Counted from the first letter of the stretch, positions 1 to 7,785 are shown. The stretch is DNA of 33,738 bases from Devosiaceae bacterium (GCA_021648585.1 JAKISM010000007.1:1-33738), one strand, 5' to 3'. A program made the numbers and translations. Notes: generated by a model not told the origin, from the letters alone.

Positions 1-1193
1 TTTCTATGCTTTCAACGGCACTTGGTGGTTTGGCAGATAAATATGGCTTAAGAGGTGAAAAAATTGATGAGGTAATGGCGGGTGCTGTTATTGCTCATTC
101 AAAAGATTTTAATCTGGCACGTGAAGCAACGCTTGATGCTGGATTTTCTCCCTTTACCCCCGGAACAACAATTCAAATAGCTTGCGGTACTTCTTTGCAA
201 GCGGCTTTAACTTTAGGGGCAAAAATCGCCTCTGGAGAAATTGAAAGCGGCATTGCGGCAGGAGCTGATTCTATTTCTGATAGTCCAGTGGTGTTTGGCA
301 AAAAATTTGCGCATCGTATGATTAAACTTTCCCGTGCTCGCTCTTTTGGTGAGAAGCTAGGAGTGTTTAAGGGCTTTTCATTTGGTGAAATAACTCCAAC
401 AGCGCCATCGGTAAATGAGCCACGCACCAAAATGTCTATGGGTCAACATTGCGAGCTTATGGCACGTGAATGGGGCATTACTCGTAAGGCGCAAGATGAG
501 TTAGCCTATAAAAGCCACATGAATGCCATTAGCGCTTATGATGAGGGTTTCCATGATGATCTAATCGTGCCGTGCGCTGGTATAATTAAAGATAATAATG
601 TTCGTGCTGATTCAACCTTAGAAAAAATGGCAACAATGAAGCCAGCCTTTGATAGAAAATCAGGATTTGGTACGCTAACAGCTGCCAATTCAACGCCACT
701 AACTGATGGTGCATCAAGTGTGCTTTTGGCATCAGAAGAATGGGCTAAGGAGCGTGGTCTGCCAATTTTAGCTTATCTTAGCATGGGCGCAGTTGGTGCA
801 AATAATTTTGCGGCAGGAGATGGTCTGCTTATGGCACCAACTATTGCGGTATCGGACATGTTAAAACGAGCAAACCTTAGCTTTGATGATATTGATTTAT
901 TTGAAATTCATGAAGCATTTGCTGCGCAAGTTCTGGCAACGCTTAAAGCATGGCAAAATCGCTCTTATTGCAAGCAGGTTTTGGGGCGTGATAAAGTGAT
1001 GGGCAAAATCGATCCAGCCAAAATTAATATAAAAGGCTCGTCCCTTGCTTATGGACACCCATTTGCGGCAACTGGCGCTAGAATTCTTGGTGCAACGGCA
1101 AAAATGCTAAATAGCGAGAATAAAAAACGAGCGCTTATTTCGGTTTGTACCGCTGGTGGTATGGGCGTTGCGGCTTTGGTTGAGAAGGCTTAG
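1..1193 (+). CDS. Thiolase family protein (acetyl-CoA C-acyltransferase), 5' end missing
   Basis: Thiolases make or break the bond between acyl-CoA and acetyl-CoA in fatty-acid oxidation or acetoacetyl-CoA metabolism, in the cytoplasm. The frame is open to the window edge. The first visible Met (position 6) lies inside the N-terminal domain, so roughly 30 residues are missing, judging from the catalytic Cys, which is usually near residue 90 and here is at 60 of the visible part (context IACGTSLQAAL). The C-terminal half carries the other thiolase signatures: EIHEAFAAQ, the YGHPFAATGAR histidine motif, and the second catalytic Cys in SVCTAGGMGVA. The ACGTS context, rather than VCGSG, resembles the FadI/trifunctional-type thiolases more than PhaA, but I cannot settle the subfamily. 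The partner genes lie upstream of the window. No terminator-like hairpin follows directly; the next structure is the REP-type inverted repeat starting about 20 bases downstream. Confidence 0.9.
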   Translation, partial: SMLSTALGGLADKYGLRGEKIDEVMAGAVIAHSKDFNLAREATLDAGFSPFTPGTTIQIACGTSLQAALTLGAKIASGEIESGIAAGADSISDSPVVFGKKFAHRMIKLSRARSFGEKLGVFKGFSFGEITPTAPSVNEPRTKMSMGQHCELMAREWGITRKAQDELAYKSHMNAISAYDEGFHDDLIVPCAGIIKDNNVRADSTLEKMATMKPAFDRKSGFGTLTAANSTPLTDGASSVLLASEEWAKERGLPILAYLSMGAVGANNFAAGDGLLMAPTIAVSDMLKRANLSFDDIDLFEIHEAFAAQVLATLKAWQNRSYCKQVLGRDKVMGKIDPAKINIKGSSLAYGHPFAATGARILGATAKMLNSENKKRALISVCTAGGMGVAALVEKA

Positions 1194-1214
1194 TTTTTAA
1201 CACTCACTTCTCTC

Positions 1215-1350
1215 TATCCTAAACCCCCCACCCCTAGCCCCTCCCCGCAAGGGGGAGGGGAATAATATTTATATTTTTTTAATACAAAAAAGCGAGCGCT
1301 GCCTGCTCCCTCCCCCTTGCGGGGAGGGGCTGGGGGTGGGGGTTTGGATA
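1215..1350. repeat. REP-type inverted repeat pair (REPIN/BIME-like)
   Basis: Two G/C-rich arms of about 40 bases face each other across a roughly 45-base A+T-rich spacer. The left arm (1221-1260) contains CCCCTCCCCGCAAGGGGG and the right arm (1306-1345) is its near-perfect reverse complement. The similarity runs into the flanks (TATCCTAAAC on the left, GTTTGGATA on the right). Each arm is also a hairpin by itself: CCCCTCCCC/GGGGAGGGG around GCAA. Two inverted REP units with this core are typical of mobile intergenic palindromes in proteobacteria. Its composition stands out from the A+T-rich surroundings. It could act as a transcript end or mRNA stabiliser for the thiolase gene, but that is inference. 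Confidence 0.85.
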
Positions 1351-1460
1351 AAAATGAATGTAGGTTTAAGCATAAAAAGCGGAGCGGCGAGTTACTTAAA
1401 GTGGCTCAGCAAATGCCATTCAAAATATCATTGCTGAAGCAAATAAACAAAAATAGTTGT

Positions 1461-1488
1461 TTGATTTTATTTAGTTTTTATATAGAAT
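1461..1488 (+). promoter_or_regulatory. Candidate sigma70-type promoter for the structured RNA
   Basis: TTGATT (1461-1466) and TAGAAT (1483-1488) are separated by 16 bases, which would start a transcript near 1495, just before the first hairpin of the RNA. In an A+T-rich region such matches arise by chance, so the main support is its position. Confidence 0.4.
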
Positions 1489-1494
1489 ATTACC

Positions 1495-1713
1495 TAAGGT
1501 TAGCCTTTGCTAATCTCGGGGTTTAGTAACCTCTTACAAGGCGGTTGGTATCAACCGTGATGATGCCTTCTCAACCATTATGGTCGGGGAGGCAATGGCG
1601 CATGTCCAGAGCTTACCCCTAAAAAGGAAGGCTTAAAGGTTATTGCAGTCGTCCTTGTACGATTTACTAACTCCCCGGCTGCCAGAGATTTACCTTTGGT
1701 AGCCGTTTTCTTT
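1495..1713 (+). ncRNA. Highly structured RNA element of unassigned family, with intrinsic terminator
   Basis: A set of mutually compatible helices covers this interval. A GGTTAGC/GCTAATC hairpin opens it (about 1498-1515). A long-range closing stem pairs CGGGG (1517-1521) and TAGTAA (1524-1529) with TTACTA (1664-1669) and CCCCG (1673-1677). TACAAGG (1535-1541) pairs with CCTTGTA (1653-1659). Inside are a CGGTT/AACCG hairpin (1542-1557) and a strong stem TGCCTTCTC/GGGGAGGCA (1564-1594) capped by ACC-ATTAT-GGT. A terminator follows at 1677-1713. The rod of about 160 nt closed by its ends is 6S-like in shape, but I cannot match conserved 6S bases. It could also be a leader controlling the small ORF at 1732, or a relic of a mobile-element leader. 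Existence of the structure is seen; identity is unknown. Confidence 0.55.
1677..1713 (+). terminator. Rho-independent terminator or attenuator
   Basis: GGCTGCCAGAG (1677-1687) pairs over 11 positions (two G-U) with CTTTGGTAGCC (1694-1704) around a 6-base loop, followed by GTTTTCTTT. It lies between the structured RNA and the small GTG-initiated ORF, so it either ends an independent RNA or attenuates that ORF. Confidence 0.75.
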
Positions 1714-1731
1714 AATTTTGGGGAGTAAGCA

Positions 1732-1887
1732 GTGGAAAATTATAGTTTTTGGTCAGATTTATTTGATACTTATCAATCATTTTCGGAAATAGTAAAGATA
1801 TTATGGCTGGTTATTCCACCGATGTTTATTTTGGGATTAGTGGCGATAATTTTATATTTTCGTTGGGCTATAAAACAAAAACTATAA
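1732..1887 (+). CDS. Small single-span membrane protein, 51 aa, GTG start
   Basis: A GTG at 1732 is preceded by an excellent ribosome binding site, GGGGAG (1720-1725), 6 bases upstream. The product has a polar acidic N-terminus (MENYSFWSDLFDTYQSF), then one hydrophobic segment at about residues 23-43 containing LWLVIPPMF and ILGLVAIILYF, and a short basic tail (RWAIKQKL). The arrangement fits a single-pass inner-membrane protein with the basic end in the cytoplasm. I recognise no named family. It begins 18 bases after the terminator hairpin of the structured RNA, whose CTCCCC (1671-1676) is complementary to this Shine-Dalgarno sequence. It could be a small membrane regulator or a hydrophobic toxin-like peptide; neither is shown. 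Its real status rests on the ribosome site, the sensible membrane topology and the position. Confidence 0.6.
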   Translation: MENYSFWSDLFDTYQSFSEIVKILWLVIPPMFILGLVAIILYFRWAIKQKL

Positions 1888-2183
1888 TGGTTGAGAGGGC
1901 TTTCACAAACAGTTTATTTATGCAGATACATACTCGACGCTATACTATAAACTCTGTCGTCGTGCCGTTGCAGCCCTTCGGCGTGAGAAGAAAAATGTCG
2001 GTATCCATTATACCCATAGATAAGCACGATTTAACGTTGCTTTCTTAGTCAAAAGCCTAAAAAACTGCGACCTATGATATGATTTGATGGTACGGCTGGA
2101 TACCGTTTTCCAACGGTATGACATTGAGTTTTTGCTTCCTGCTTTTTTACTTTATTCTCAAATGAAACCCTCTAATACTTACC
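1888..2183. other. Intergenic interval between small ORF and secA stop
   Basis: About 300 bases without a convincing gene. An open frame overlapping the small membrane ORF runs to 2048 but has no ribosome site and no family-like features. The only clear structure is the palindrome at 2100-2119. Confidence 0.5.
2094..2125. repeat. Short dispersed-type palindrome (GTCATACCG...CGGTATCCAG class)
   Basis: ATACCGTT (2100-2107) and AACGGTAT (2112-2119) form a perfect 8-bp stem around a 4-base loop. On the minus strand it reads GTCATACCGTT-GGAA-AACGGTATCCAGCC when its flanks are included. From memory, palindromes of this GTCATxCCG...CGGxATCCAG form are common dispersed repeats in proteobacterial genomes. 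It lies downstream of the secA stop but lacks a good U-run in the secA direction, so I do not call it a terminator. Confidence 0.5.
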
Positions 2184-4844
2184 CTAATACTTCCCGTGAC
2201 AGCGCTTGAATTTTTTGCCTGAACCACAAGGGCATGTATCATTACGCCGAATATCACGAGTTTGCTCTTCGCTTAACACAATAGAGCTAAATTGATCCAT
2301 TTCGTTCTCGCCAGTTTGTGGGTTTTGGTGCATTTGTCTTAGTGCTTCAGGCACTTCTGGCTCGGGTGGTTGCAATACGACATGGCTTAGTTGAGTTGTT
2401 ACAAGTTCACGCATATTGGTGAGCAAACTATCAAATAATTCATAGGCTTCTTGTTTATATTCATTTAGCGGATCACGTTGCGCTAGGCCTCGCCAGCCAA
2501 CAACTTTTGCTAAATGATCAAGTGTTGAAAGATGCTCACGCCACAGGCCATCTATTGATTGCAAAAGAATAGATTTTTCAACTTGGCGCATAATATCAGG
2601 TGTAAAAGAAGTAGTTTTTTGTGCCATTCGAGTGTCGGCTTCATCTTTTAGGCGCTCAATAATTATTTCTTGATCAATGCCCTCTTCTCCTGCCCAATCT
2701 TTAATTGGAGCGTCTATGCCTAGATAGGTTTTAGCTGCTTCTTGTAATTGCTCAATATTCCATTGCTCGGGATATGAGCGGGCTGGCATTGCTTTATGCG
2801 CAATAGATTCAATAACATCATGGCGCATATCGGCAATGGTTTCAGAAACATTATCATCGTCCATAAGTTCAAGACGTTGCTCAAATATAACTTTTCTTTG
2901 ATCGTTCATTACATCATCATATTTGAGAATGTTTTTACGAATATCAAAATTGCGTGCTTCAACCTTTGCTTGCGCACGCTCAATAGCTTTTGTTACCCAA
3001 GGATGGGTAATGCTTTCGCCCTCCTCAAGCCCAAGTTTTTCTAACATACTGTCCATTTTTTCAATCGGAAAAATGCGCATGAGATCATCTTGTAATGAGA
3101 GGTAGAATTTTGATAATCCCGGATCACCCTGTCGTCCTGAGCGACCTCGTAACTGATTATCAATACGGCGACTTTCGTGGCGCTCTGTACCAATAACATA
3201 AAGCCCGCCAGCTTTAATTGCTCTTTGCTTGTCTGTTTTAACTTGGGCTTTGATTTTTTCTATCTCTTTTTGTCTTTTGCTTTCGCTTAAATCTTCATCA
3301 ATCATTGAAATAAGCATATCGACATTGCCGCCAAGTTGAATATCTGTGCCACGTCCTGCCATATTGGTCGCAATGGTTACAGCGCTTGGCATTCCAGCCT
3401 CGGCGATAATTTGCGCTTCTTGTTCGTGATGGCGAGCGTTTAAGACTTTGATATTTTTAGCACCTTTTTTCGTTAAAATATCGGCTAAGCCTTCTGATTT
3501 TTCAATCGAAGTTGTGCCAACAAGCACAGGTTGCTGTTTTTTTTGTGCTTCTAATACTAATTCTGAAATAGCCTCAAACTTTTCATTTGAAGTTCTAAAA
3601 ATTGCATCATCTTCATCAATGCGAGTAATGTCTTTATTGGTTGGTACGGTGATAACTACAAGCCCATAAATATCGCCAAATTCTTCAGCCTCAGTATCAG
3701 CAGTTCCTGTCATGCCAGCTAGTTTTTTATAAAGGCGAAAATAATTTTGGAAGGTAATCGAGGCTAAAGTTTGGTTTTCAGCTTGAATGTCTGCGCCTTC
3801 TTTGGCTTCTAGTGCTTGGTGCAAACCTTCTGAATAACGACGGCCGGGCATCATGCGACCAGTAAATTCGTCAATGATTACTACTTCATTATTTTGTACG
3901 ATATAGTCTTTATCTTTTTGGAATAATTTATGGGCACGTAGGGCGCAATTTAGGTGGTGCACTAGTGTGACATTTTCAATATCAAATAGGCTTTCACCCT
4001 TCATAAGACCCGATTTTGATAGCTCTTCCTCTAAGCGCTCAATGCCTTGATCGGTAAAAGTTGCGCTACGATGTTTTTCATCAAGTTCAAAATCGCCCTC
4101 TTGTATAATGGGAACAATTTTATCTACTGTTTCATAAAAATCAGATTTATCTTCTGAAGGGCCAGAAATAATAAGTGGGGTGCGTGCTTCATCAATTAAA
4201 ATAGAATCAACTTCATCAACAATGGCGTATGCGTGCCCACGTTGCACCATTTGATCTCGTGCATATTTCATATTATCACGTAAATAATCAAAGCCAAATT
4301 GATTGTTTGTGCCATAAGTTACATCAGCAGCATAGGCAGCTTTTCTTTTCTCATCTGTGGTTTCTTGCACAATAGTGCCAACACTTAGCCCAAGAAAATT
4401 ATAAATTTCGCCCATCCATTTTGCATCACGCTCGGCCAAATAATCATTTACTGTAACGATATGTACGCCTTTATCGCTAAGTGCATTGAGATAGACGGGA
4501 AGGGTGGAGGCTAGGGTTTTCCCCTCGCCTGTGCGCATTTCAGCAATAGCACGCTCATTAAGAACCATGCCGCCAACTAGCTGCACATCATAATGGCGCT
4601 GACCTAATGTTCTTTTAGCCGCTTCTCTAACGGTTGCAAAAGCTGGTACTAATAAATCGTCTAATTTTGTCCCCTCAGATAATTGCTTACGAAAATCTAT
4701 TGTTTTACCTGCCAGCTCTTTATCAGAAAGCTTTTCAAATTCTGTTTCTAGGGCATTTATGGCATCAACTTTTGGTTGAAAGCTTTTAATGCGTTTGTCA
4801 TTTGCTGAGCCAAATAGGCGTTTAGCAATTGTTGCTAAGACCAT
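2184..4844 (-). CDS. secA: Preprotein translocase ATPase SecA
   Basis: SecA is the motor that pushes unfolded preproteins through SecYEG across the inner membrane. At 886 aa it is close to the usual length of about 900. Walker A is GEGKT (residues 106-110, in MRTGEGKTLAST); the DEVD box is at 210-213 (VDEVDSILIDEARTPLI). The second helicase domain has NMAGRGTDIQLGG and QLRGRSGRQGDPG. The tail is a complete zinc-binding SEC-C motif, CPCGSGKKFKRCH (residues 871-883), used to bind SecB and the ribosome. The start is the ATG at 4844, with AAGGAT about 10 bases upstream on the minus strand. It is divergent from the secreted parvulin at 5029, with about 185 bases of shared A+T-rich upstream DNA. 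No sign of damage. Confidence 0.98.
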   Translation of the reverse strand: MVLATIAKRLFGSANDKRIKSFQPKVDAINALETEFEKLSDKELAGKTIDFRKQLSEGTKLDDLLVPAFATVREAAKRTLGQRHYDVQLVGGMVLNERAIAEMRTGEGKTLASTLPVYLNALSDKGVHIVTVNDYLAERDAKWMGEIYNFLGLSVGTIVQETTDEKRKAAYAADVTYGTNNQFGFDYLRDNMKYARDQMVQRGHAYAIVDEVDSILIDEARTPLIISGPSEDKSDFYETVDKIVPIIQEGDFELDEKHRSATFTDQGIERLEEELSKSGLMKGESLFDIENVTLVHHLNCALRAHKLFQKDKDYIVQNNEVVIIDEFTGRMMPGRRYSEGLHQALEAKEGADIQAENQTLASITFQNYFRLYKKLAGMTGTADTEAEEFGDIYGLVVITVPTNKDITRIDEDDAIFRTSNEKFEAISELVLEAQKKQQPVLVGTTSIEKSEGLADILTKKGAKNIKVLNARHHEQEAQIIAEAGMPSAVTIATNMAGRGTDIQLGGNVDMLISMIDEDLSESKRQKEIEKIKAQVKTDKQRAIKAGGLYVIGTERHESRRIDNQLRGRSGRQGDPGLSKFYLSLQDDLMRIFPIEKMDSMLEKLGLEEGESITHPWVTKAIERAQAKVEARNFDIRKNILKYDDVMNDQRKVIFEQRLELMDDDNVSETIADMRHDVIESIAHKAMPARSYPEQWNIEQLQEAAKTYLGIDAPIKDWAGEEGIDQEIIIERLKDEADTRMAQKTTSFTPDIMRQVEKSILLQSIDGLWREHLSTLDHLAKVVGWRGLAQRDPLNEYKQEAYELFDSLLTNMRELVTTQLSHVVLQPPEPEVPEALRQMHQNPQTGENEMDQFSSIVLSEEQTRDIRRNDTCPCGSGKKFKRCHGKY

Positions 4845-5028
4845 AATTATAAATATCCTTAATCTATATATTTATGTGAGATGTAAGAGTGGTGCATTGT
4901 CTTGTCAATAAAATGTTATTTATTATATTTGCACAAAAATTGCTATAATTAATTAATACTCGCTTCTTTTATAAGAGTACGATATCAATAAATCAATATT
5001 TGGAATAAATCTATTTGGAAAATATAAA

Positions 5029-5934
5029 ATGATAAAAAATATTACTACTAAAACTGTGACCCTTCCAAACGTAAAGAACATAGGTTTTTCTATGTTTTTT
5101 ATAATGTTGGCTTTGTTGTTATTTGTAAGCCCATTATTTGCACAACAAGTAGATATGTTCCCAAAAGATGTTGTAGCTAAAGTTGGCGGTGAAGAAATAA
5201 TAGAGGCAGATTTAGGGTTTGCAGCAGAAGATTTAGGGCAAGAATTAGCAAATATTCCAGTTGATCAACAACGGGCTTTTCTTATTTCAGTATTGATAGA
5301 TATGAAAGTTTTGGCGCAAGCGGCTAAAAAGGCAAAAATGCAAAACACAGAGGCCTATCAAATAAGGTTAAACTATCTTGAGAATAGGGCTCTAAGGCGA
5401 GCATATTTCACTGATAATATTGGCCCAAAAATTACTGATGAGGCTGTGAGGAAGTATTATAGTGAATTGGTGACAGATTTTGAGCCAATTCAGGAATGGC
5501 GGGCACGTCATATTTTAGTTGCAAGTATTGACGATGCACAAAGAATTATTAATGAGATTAAAGCGGGCAAAGGGTTTGAAAATGCGGCATTAGAATATTC
5601 ATCAGATAGTATGAGCGCACAAAATGGTGGGGATTTGGGTTATTTTAGAGCAAATGTTATGACACCTCCATTTGAAGAGGGTGTCAAGCAATTAGAAGTT
5701 GGACAAATGAGCGAGCCAATTAAAACAGATTTTGGCTGGCATATTATTAAGCTTGAAGATAAAAGAATGAGCGCACCGCCAAGTTTTGAGCAAATGCAAA
5801 CCCAATTACAACAACAAATGTTAATTGAATTGTTTAATGAAGAAATAAAACAACTTAAAGAACAAGCAAATATTGAAATTATTGATCCCAACATTGCAGC
5901 GCAAATTTTAGCACAAGAAAAAGCTAACAATTAA
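5029..5934 (+). CDS. Secreted parvulin-type peptidyl-prolyl isomerase (PpiC/SurA/PrsA-like)
   Basis: A periplasmic foldase expected to catalyse prolyl cis-trans isomerisation and to chaperone exported proteins. The N-terminus is a signal peptide with hydrophobic core FFIMLALLLFVSPLFA, probably cleaved after Ala38. An alpha-helical chaperone part (about 50-150) follows, then one parvulin domain (about 152-245) running from WRARHILVAS, through GGDLGYFRANVMTPPFEE, to FGWHIIKLED. The C-terminal region is Gln-rich and helical (EQMQTQLQQQM). At 301 aa with a single parvulin domain it is nearer to PrsA/PpiD-like foldases than to SurA, which has two. It is divergent from secA and 16 bases before argJ, so it may be co-transcribed with argJ. 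The ATG at 5029 has GGAAA upstream. Confidence 0.93.
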   Translation: MIKNITTKTVTLPNVKNIGFSMFFIMLALLLFVSPLFAQQVDMFPKDVVAKVGGEEIIEADLGFAAEDLGQELANIPVDQQRAFLISVLIDMKVLAQAAKKAKMQNTEAYQIRLNYLENRALRRAYFTDNIGPKITDEAVRKYYSELVTDFEPIQEWRARHILVASIDDAQRIINEIKAGKGFENAALEYSSDSMSAQNGGDLGYFRANVMTPPFEEGVKQLEVGQMSEPIKTDFGWHIIKLEDKRMSAPPSFEQMQTQLQQQMLIELFNEEIKQLKEQANIEIIDPNIAAQILAQEKANN

Positions 5935-5950
5935 AAAGCATATATACGAC

Positions 5951-7183
5951 ATGAAGCCCTCGCCATTTACTCCAATAAATTTCCCTGATGTGCCAGAAGT
6001 TGCTGGTGTGCAATTTGCAACTGGTGAGGGGGGAATAAAATATGAGGGGCGTGATGACGTCCTATTGATTGAGTTTTGCTCTAATACAGTGGCTGCTGGA
6101 GTTTTTACCAAATCAAAATGCCCATCAGCGGCAGTTGAATGGTGTAGGGAGCATTTGGGTAATAGTGCACGTGTTCTGTTGGTAAATTCTGGCAATGCTA
6201 ACGCTTTTACTGGCATGAAGGGCAAACAAGCGGTTAGGCTTAGTGCGCAAATTAGCGCAGATATTATTGATTGTGATATTGCTGAAGTGTTTTTAGCTTC
6301 AACTGGAGTTATTGGTGAAGCACTTGATGCTAATAAATTTATTCCTGTGCTTAAAGATTGTAAAAAGCGCTTAAAACCTACTAACTTATTAGATGCTGCA
6401 AAAGCTATAATGACCACCGATACTTATCCCAAAGCTAATTTTGAGAAAGTAAATATTGATGGCGTTGAAATAATTATTGCGGGCATTGCTAAAGGTTCAG
6501 GAATGATTGCGCCCGATATGGCAACTATGCTTTCTTTTATTTTTACAGATATGCCTATAGCAAAATCTATTTTGCAAAATCTGCTTGAGCAATATGTGGG
6601 GGACAGTTTTAATGCAATAAGCGTTGATAGTGATACTTCAACTTCTGATAGTTTGATGATTTTTGCAACTGGTAAAGCGCAAGAAAAAGGCACTTTACCT
6701 ATTGTTGATATGAACGATAAACGCTTAGCTTTATTTGGTGCGGCGTTTGAGAATGTAATGTTTAATTTAGCCTTGCAGGTGGTTAGAGATGGCGAGGGCA
6801 TTAGTAAATTAATGAAAATTACGGTCAGTGGCGCTGTTAGCAAGCAAAGCGCTAAAAAAATTGCTTTTTCAATAGGAAACTCGCCATTGGTCAAAACTGC
6901 TATTGCAGGGGAGGACGCTAATTGGGGTCGCATAGTTATGGCAATAGGCAAGGCAGGAGAGCCTGCAAATCGAGATAGGATTTCTATTGATTTTGGTGAG
7001 CATAGGGTGGCGATTGATGGTGAACGTGCAAGTGATTATTGCGAAGAAACATTGTCAAAATATATGAAAAACCCTGAAATATTTATCAATGTAAATGTTG
7101 GGGTTGGTGAAGAGCTTGCAACAATTTATGCTAGCGATTTAACCCATGATTATATTTCTATAAATGCTGATTATCGTAGTTAG
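5951..7183 (+). CDS. argJ: Bifunctional ornithine acetyltransferase / N-acetylglutamate synthase ArgJ
   Basis: ArgJ transfers the acetyl group from N-acetylornithine to glutamate, recycling acetyl in arginine synthesis; many forms also use acetyl-CoA. The precursor cleaves itself into alpha and beta chains at an Ala-Thr bond, here Ala191-Thr192 in KGSGMIAPDMATMLSF, leaving Thr192 as nucleophile. Other family hallmarks are LLVNSGNANAFTG near residues 76-88 and GEDANWGRIVMAIGK in the beta chain. The length of 410 aa is typical. The gene follows the parvulin by 16 bases and precedes the Nudix gene by 13 bases, so the three probably share a transcript. The mechanistic class (mono- or bifunctional) cannot be read from the sequence by eye. 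Confidence 0.97.
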   Translation: MKPSPFTPINFPDVPEVAGVQFATGEGGIKYEGRDDVLLIEFCSNTVAAGVFTKSKCPSAAVEWCREHLGNSARVLLVNSGNANAFTGMKGKQAVRLSAQISADIIDCDIAEVFLASTGVIGEALDANKFIPVLKDCKKRLKPTNLLDAAKAIMTTDTYPKANFEKVNIDGVEIIIAGIAKGSGMIAPDMATMLSFIFTDMPIAKSILQNLLEQYVGDSFNAISVDSDTSTSDSLMIFATGKAQEKGTLPIVDMNDKRLALFGAAFENVMFNLALQVVRDGEGISKLMKITVSGAVSKQSAKKIAFSIGNSPLVKTAIAGEDANWGRIVMAIGKAGEPANRDRISIDFGEHRVAIDGERASDYCEETLSKYMKNPEIFINVNVGVGEELATIYASDLTHDYISINADYRS

Positions 7184-7196
7184 GGTTTAGCTTAAA

Positions 7197-7598
7197 ATGA
7201 AAAATCTAGTAATTGTTGTCGCTTGTGCATTAATTGATAGAGATAGAAGAGTGTTAATTGCTCGGCGGAAAATGGGCGGTTTGAACGGCGGCTTGTGGGA
7301 GTTTCCGGGGGGGAAAATCGAGATAGGCGAAACACCTGAAGAGGCAATTATTCGTGAATTAAAAGAAGAATTAAACGTAGAAACCCAAAGCGCATGTTTA
7401 GCCCCTTTAAGTTTTGTCTCGCACGCTTATGATAATTTTCATCTTTTAATGCCACTTTATGTCTGTCGCAAATGGCAAGGAGAGCCAGAGGCGCTTGAAC
7501 ATATTGAATTAAAATGGGTTAGGGCTAATCGATTGCGTGGTTATGACATGATAAAAGCAGATATCCCTCTTATTGCGCACTTATGTGATTTATTATGA
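7197..7598 (+). CDS. mutT: MutT-like Nudix (deoxy)nucleoside triphosphate pyrophosphohydrolase
   Basis: A cytoplasmic sanitising hydrolase of the MutT type, which removes oxidised nucleotides such as 8-oxo-dGTP. The Nudix box starts at Gly39 and runs GKIEIGETPEEAIIRELKEE: Glu45, Arg53, Glu54, Glu57 and Glu58 are in the expected spacing, while the box's last Gly is Asn60. The N-terminal strand VVACALIDRDRRVLIARRK and the 133-aa length match MutT well. The stop overlaps the ATG of the Flp pilin gene (ATGA, 7595-7598), indicating translational coupling. The position after argJ is, as I remember it, common in Rhizobiales. Confidence 0.93.
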   Translation: MKNLVIVVACALIDRDRRVLIARRKMGGLNGGLWEFPGGKIEIGETPEEAIIRELKEELNVETQSACLAPLSFVSHAYDNFHLLMPLYVCRKWQGEPEALEHIELKWVRANRLRGYDMIKADIPLIAHLCDLL

Positions 7599-7783
7599 AA
7601 ATAAAATTTATCAGTAATCAAAAAGGCGCAACGGCGATTGAATATGGTTTAATTGCTGCGCTTATTGCTGTTGGAATTATTGTAGCTGCAATTTTTCTTG
7701 GTGATGAAAATGCTGGCCTTTATGAAGATGTTTCAAATAAGGTAAAAGCTGTTGTTGCGGCAGCTTTGGCGATGTTGAATTGA
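7595..7783 (+). CDS. Flp/Fap-family type IVb pilin, 62 aa
   Basis: A small pilin of the Flp class, the subunit of tight-adherence (Tad) pili. It has a short basic leader ending in Gly11 (MKIKFISNQKG), the conserved Glu at mature position 5 (ATAIEYGLIAALIAVGII) and a hydrophobic stretch to about residue 35. These fit cleavage by a CpaA-type prepilin peptidase after Gly11. The C-terminal half is Ala/Val-rich. No tad/cpa assembly genes are in the window, so it is an orphan pilin. Its start overlaps the mutT stop, and its stop is 2 bases from the convergent methyltransferase stop. Confidence 0.88.
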   Translation: MKIKFISNQKGATAIEYGLIAALIAVGIIVAAIFLGDENAGLYEDVSNKVKAVVAAALAMLN

Positions 7784-7785
7784 TT

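Noticed and set aside
1564..1630. Protein-coding reading of the structured RNA (short frames with sensible-looking peptides)
   Set aside because: The frames are interrupted by stops and lie within strong helices; no ribosome site.
1803..2048. 81-residue open frame downstream of the structured RNA
   Set aside because: It overlaps the better-supported GTG ORF at 1732 in another frame and lacks a ribosome site.
4921..4949. Promoter with TATAAT at 4944-4949 for the parvulin gene
   Set aside because: No acceptable -35 at 16-18 bases; TATAAT-like words are frequent in this A+T-rich spacer.
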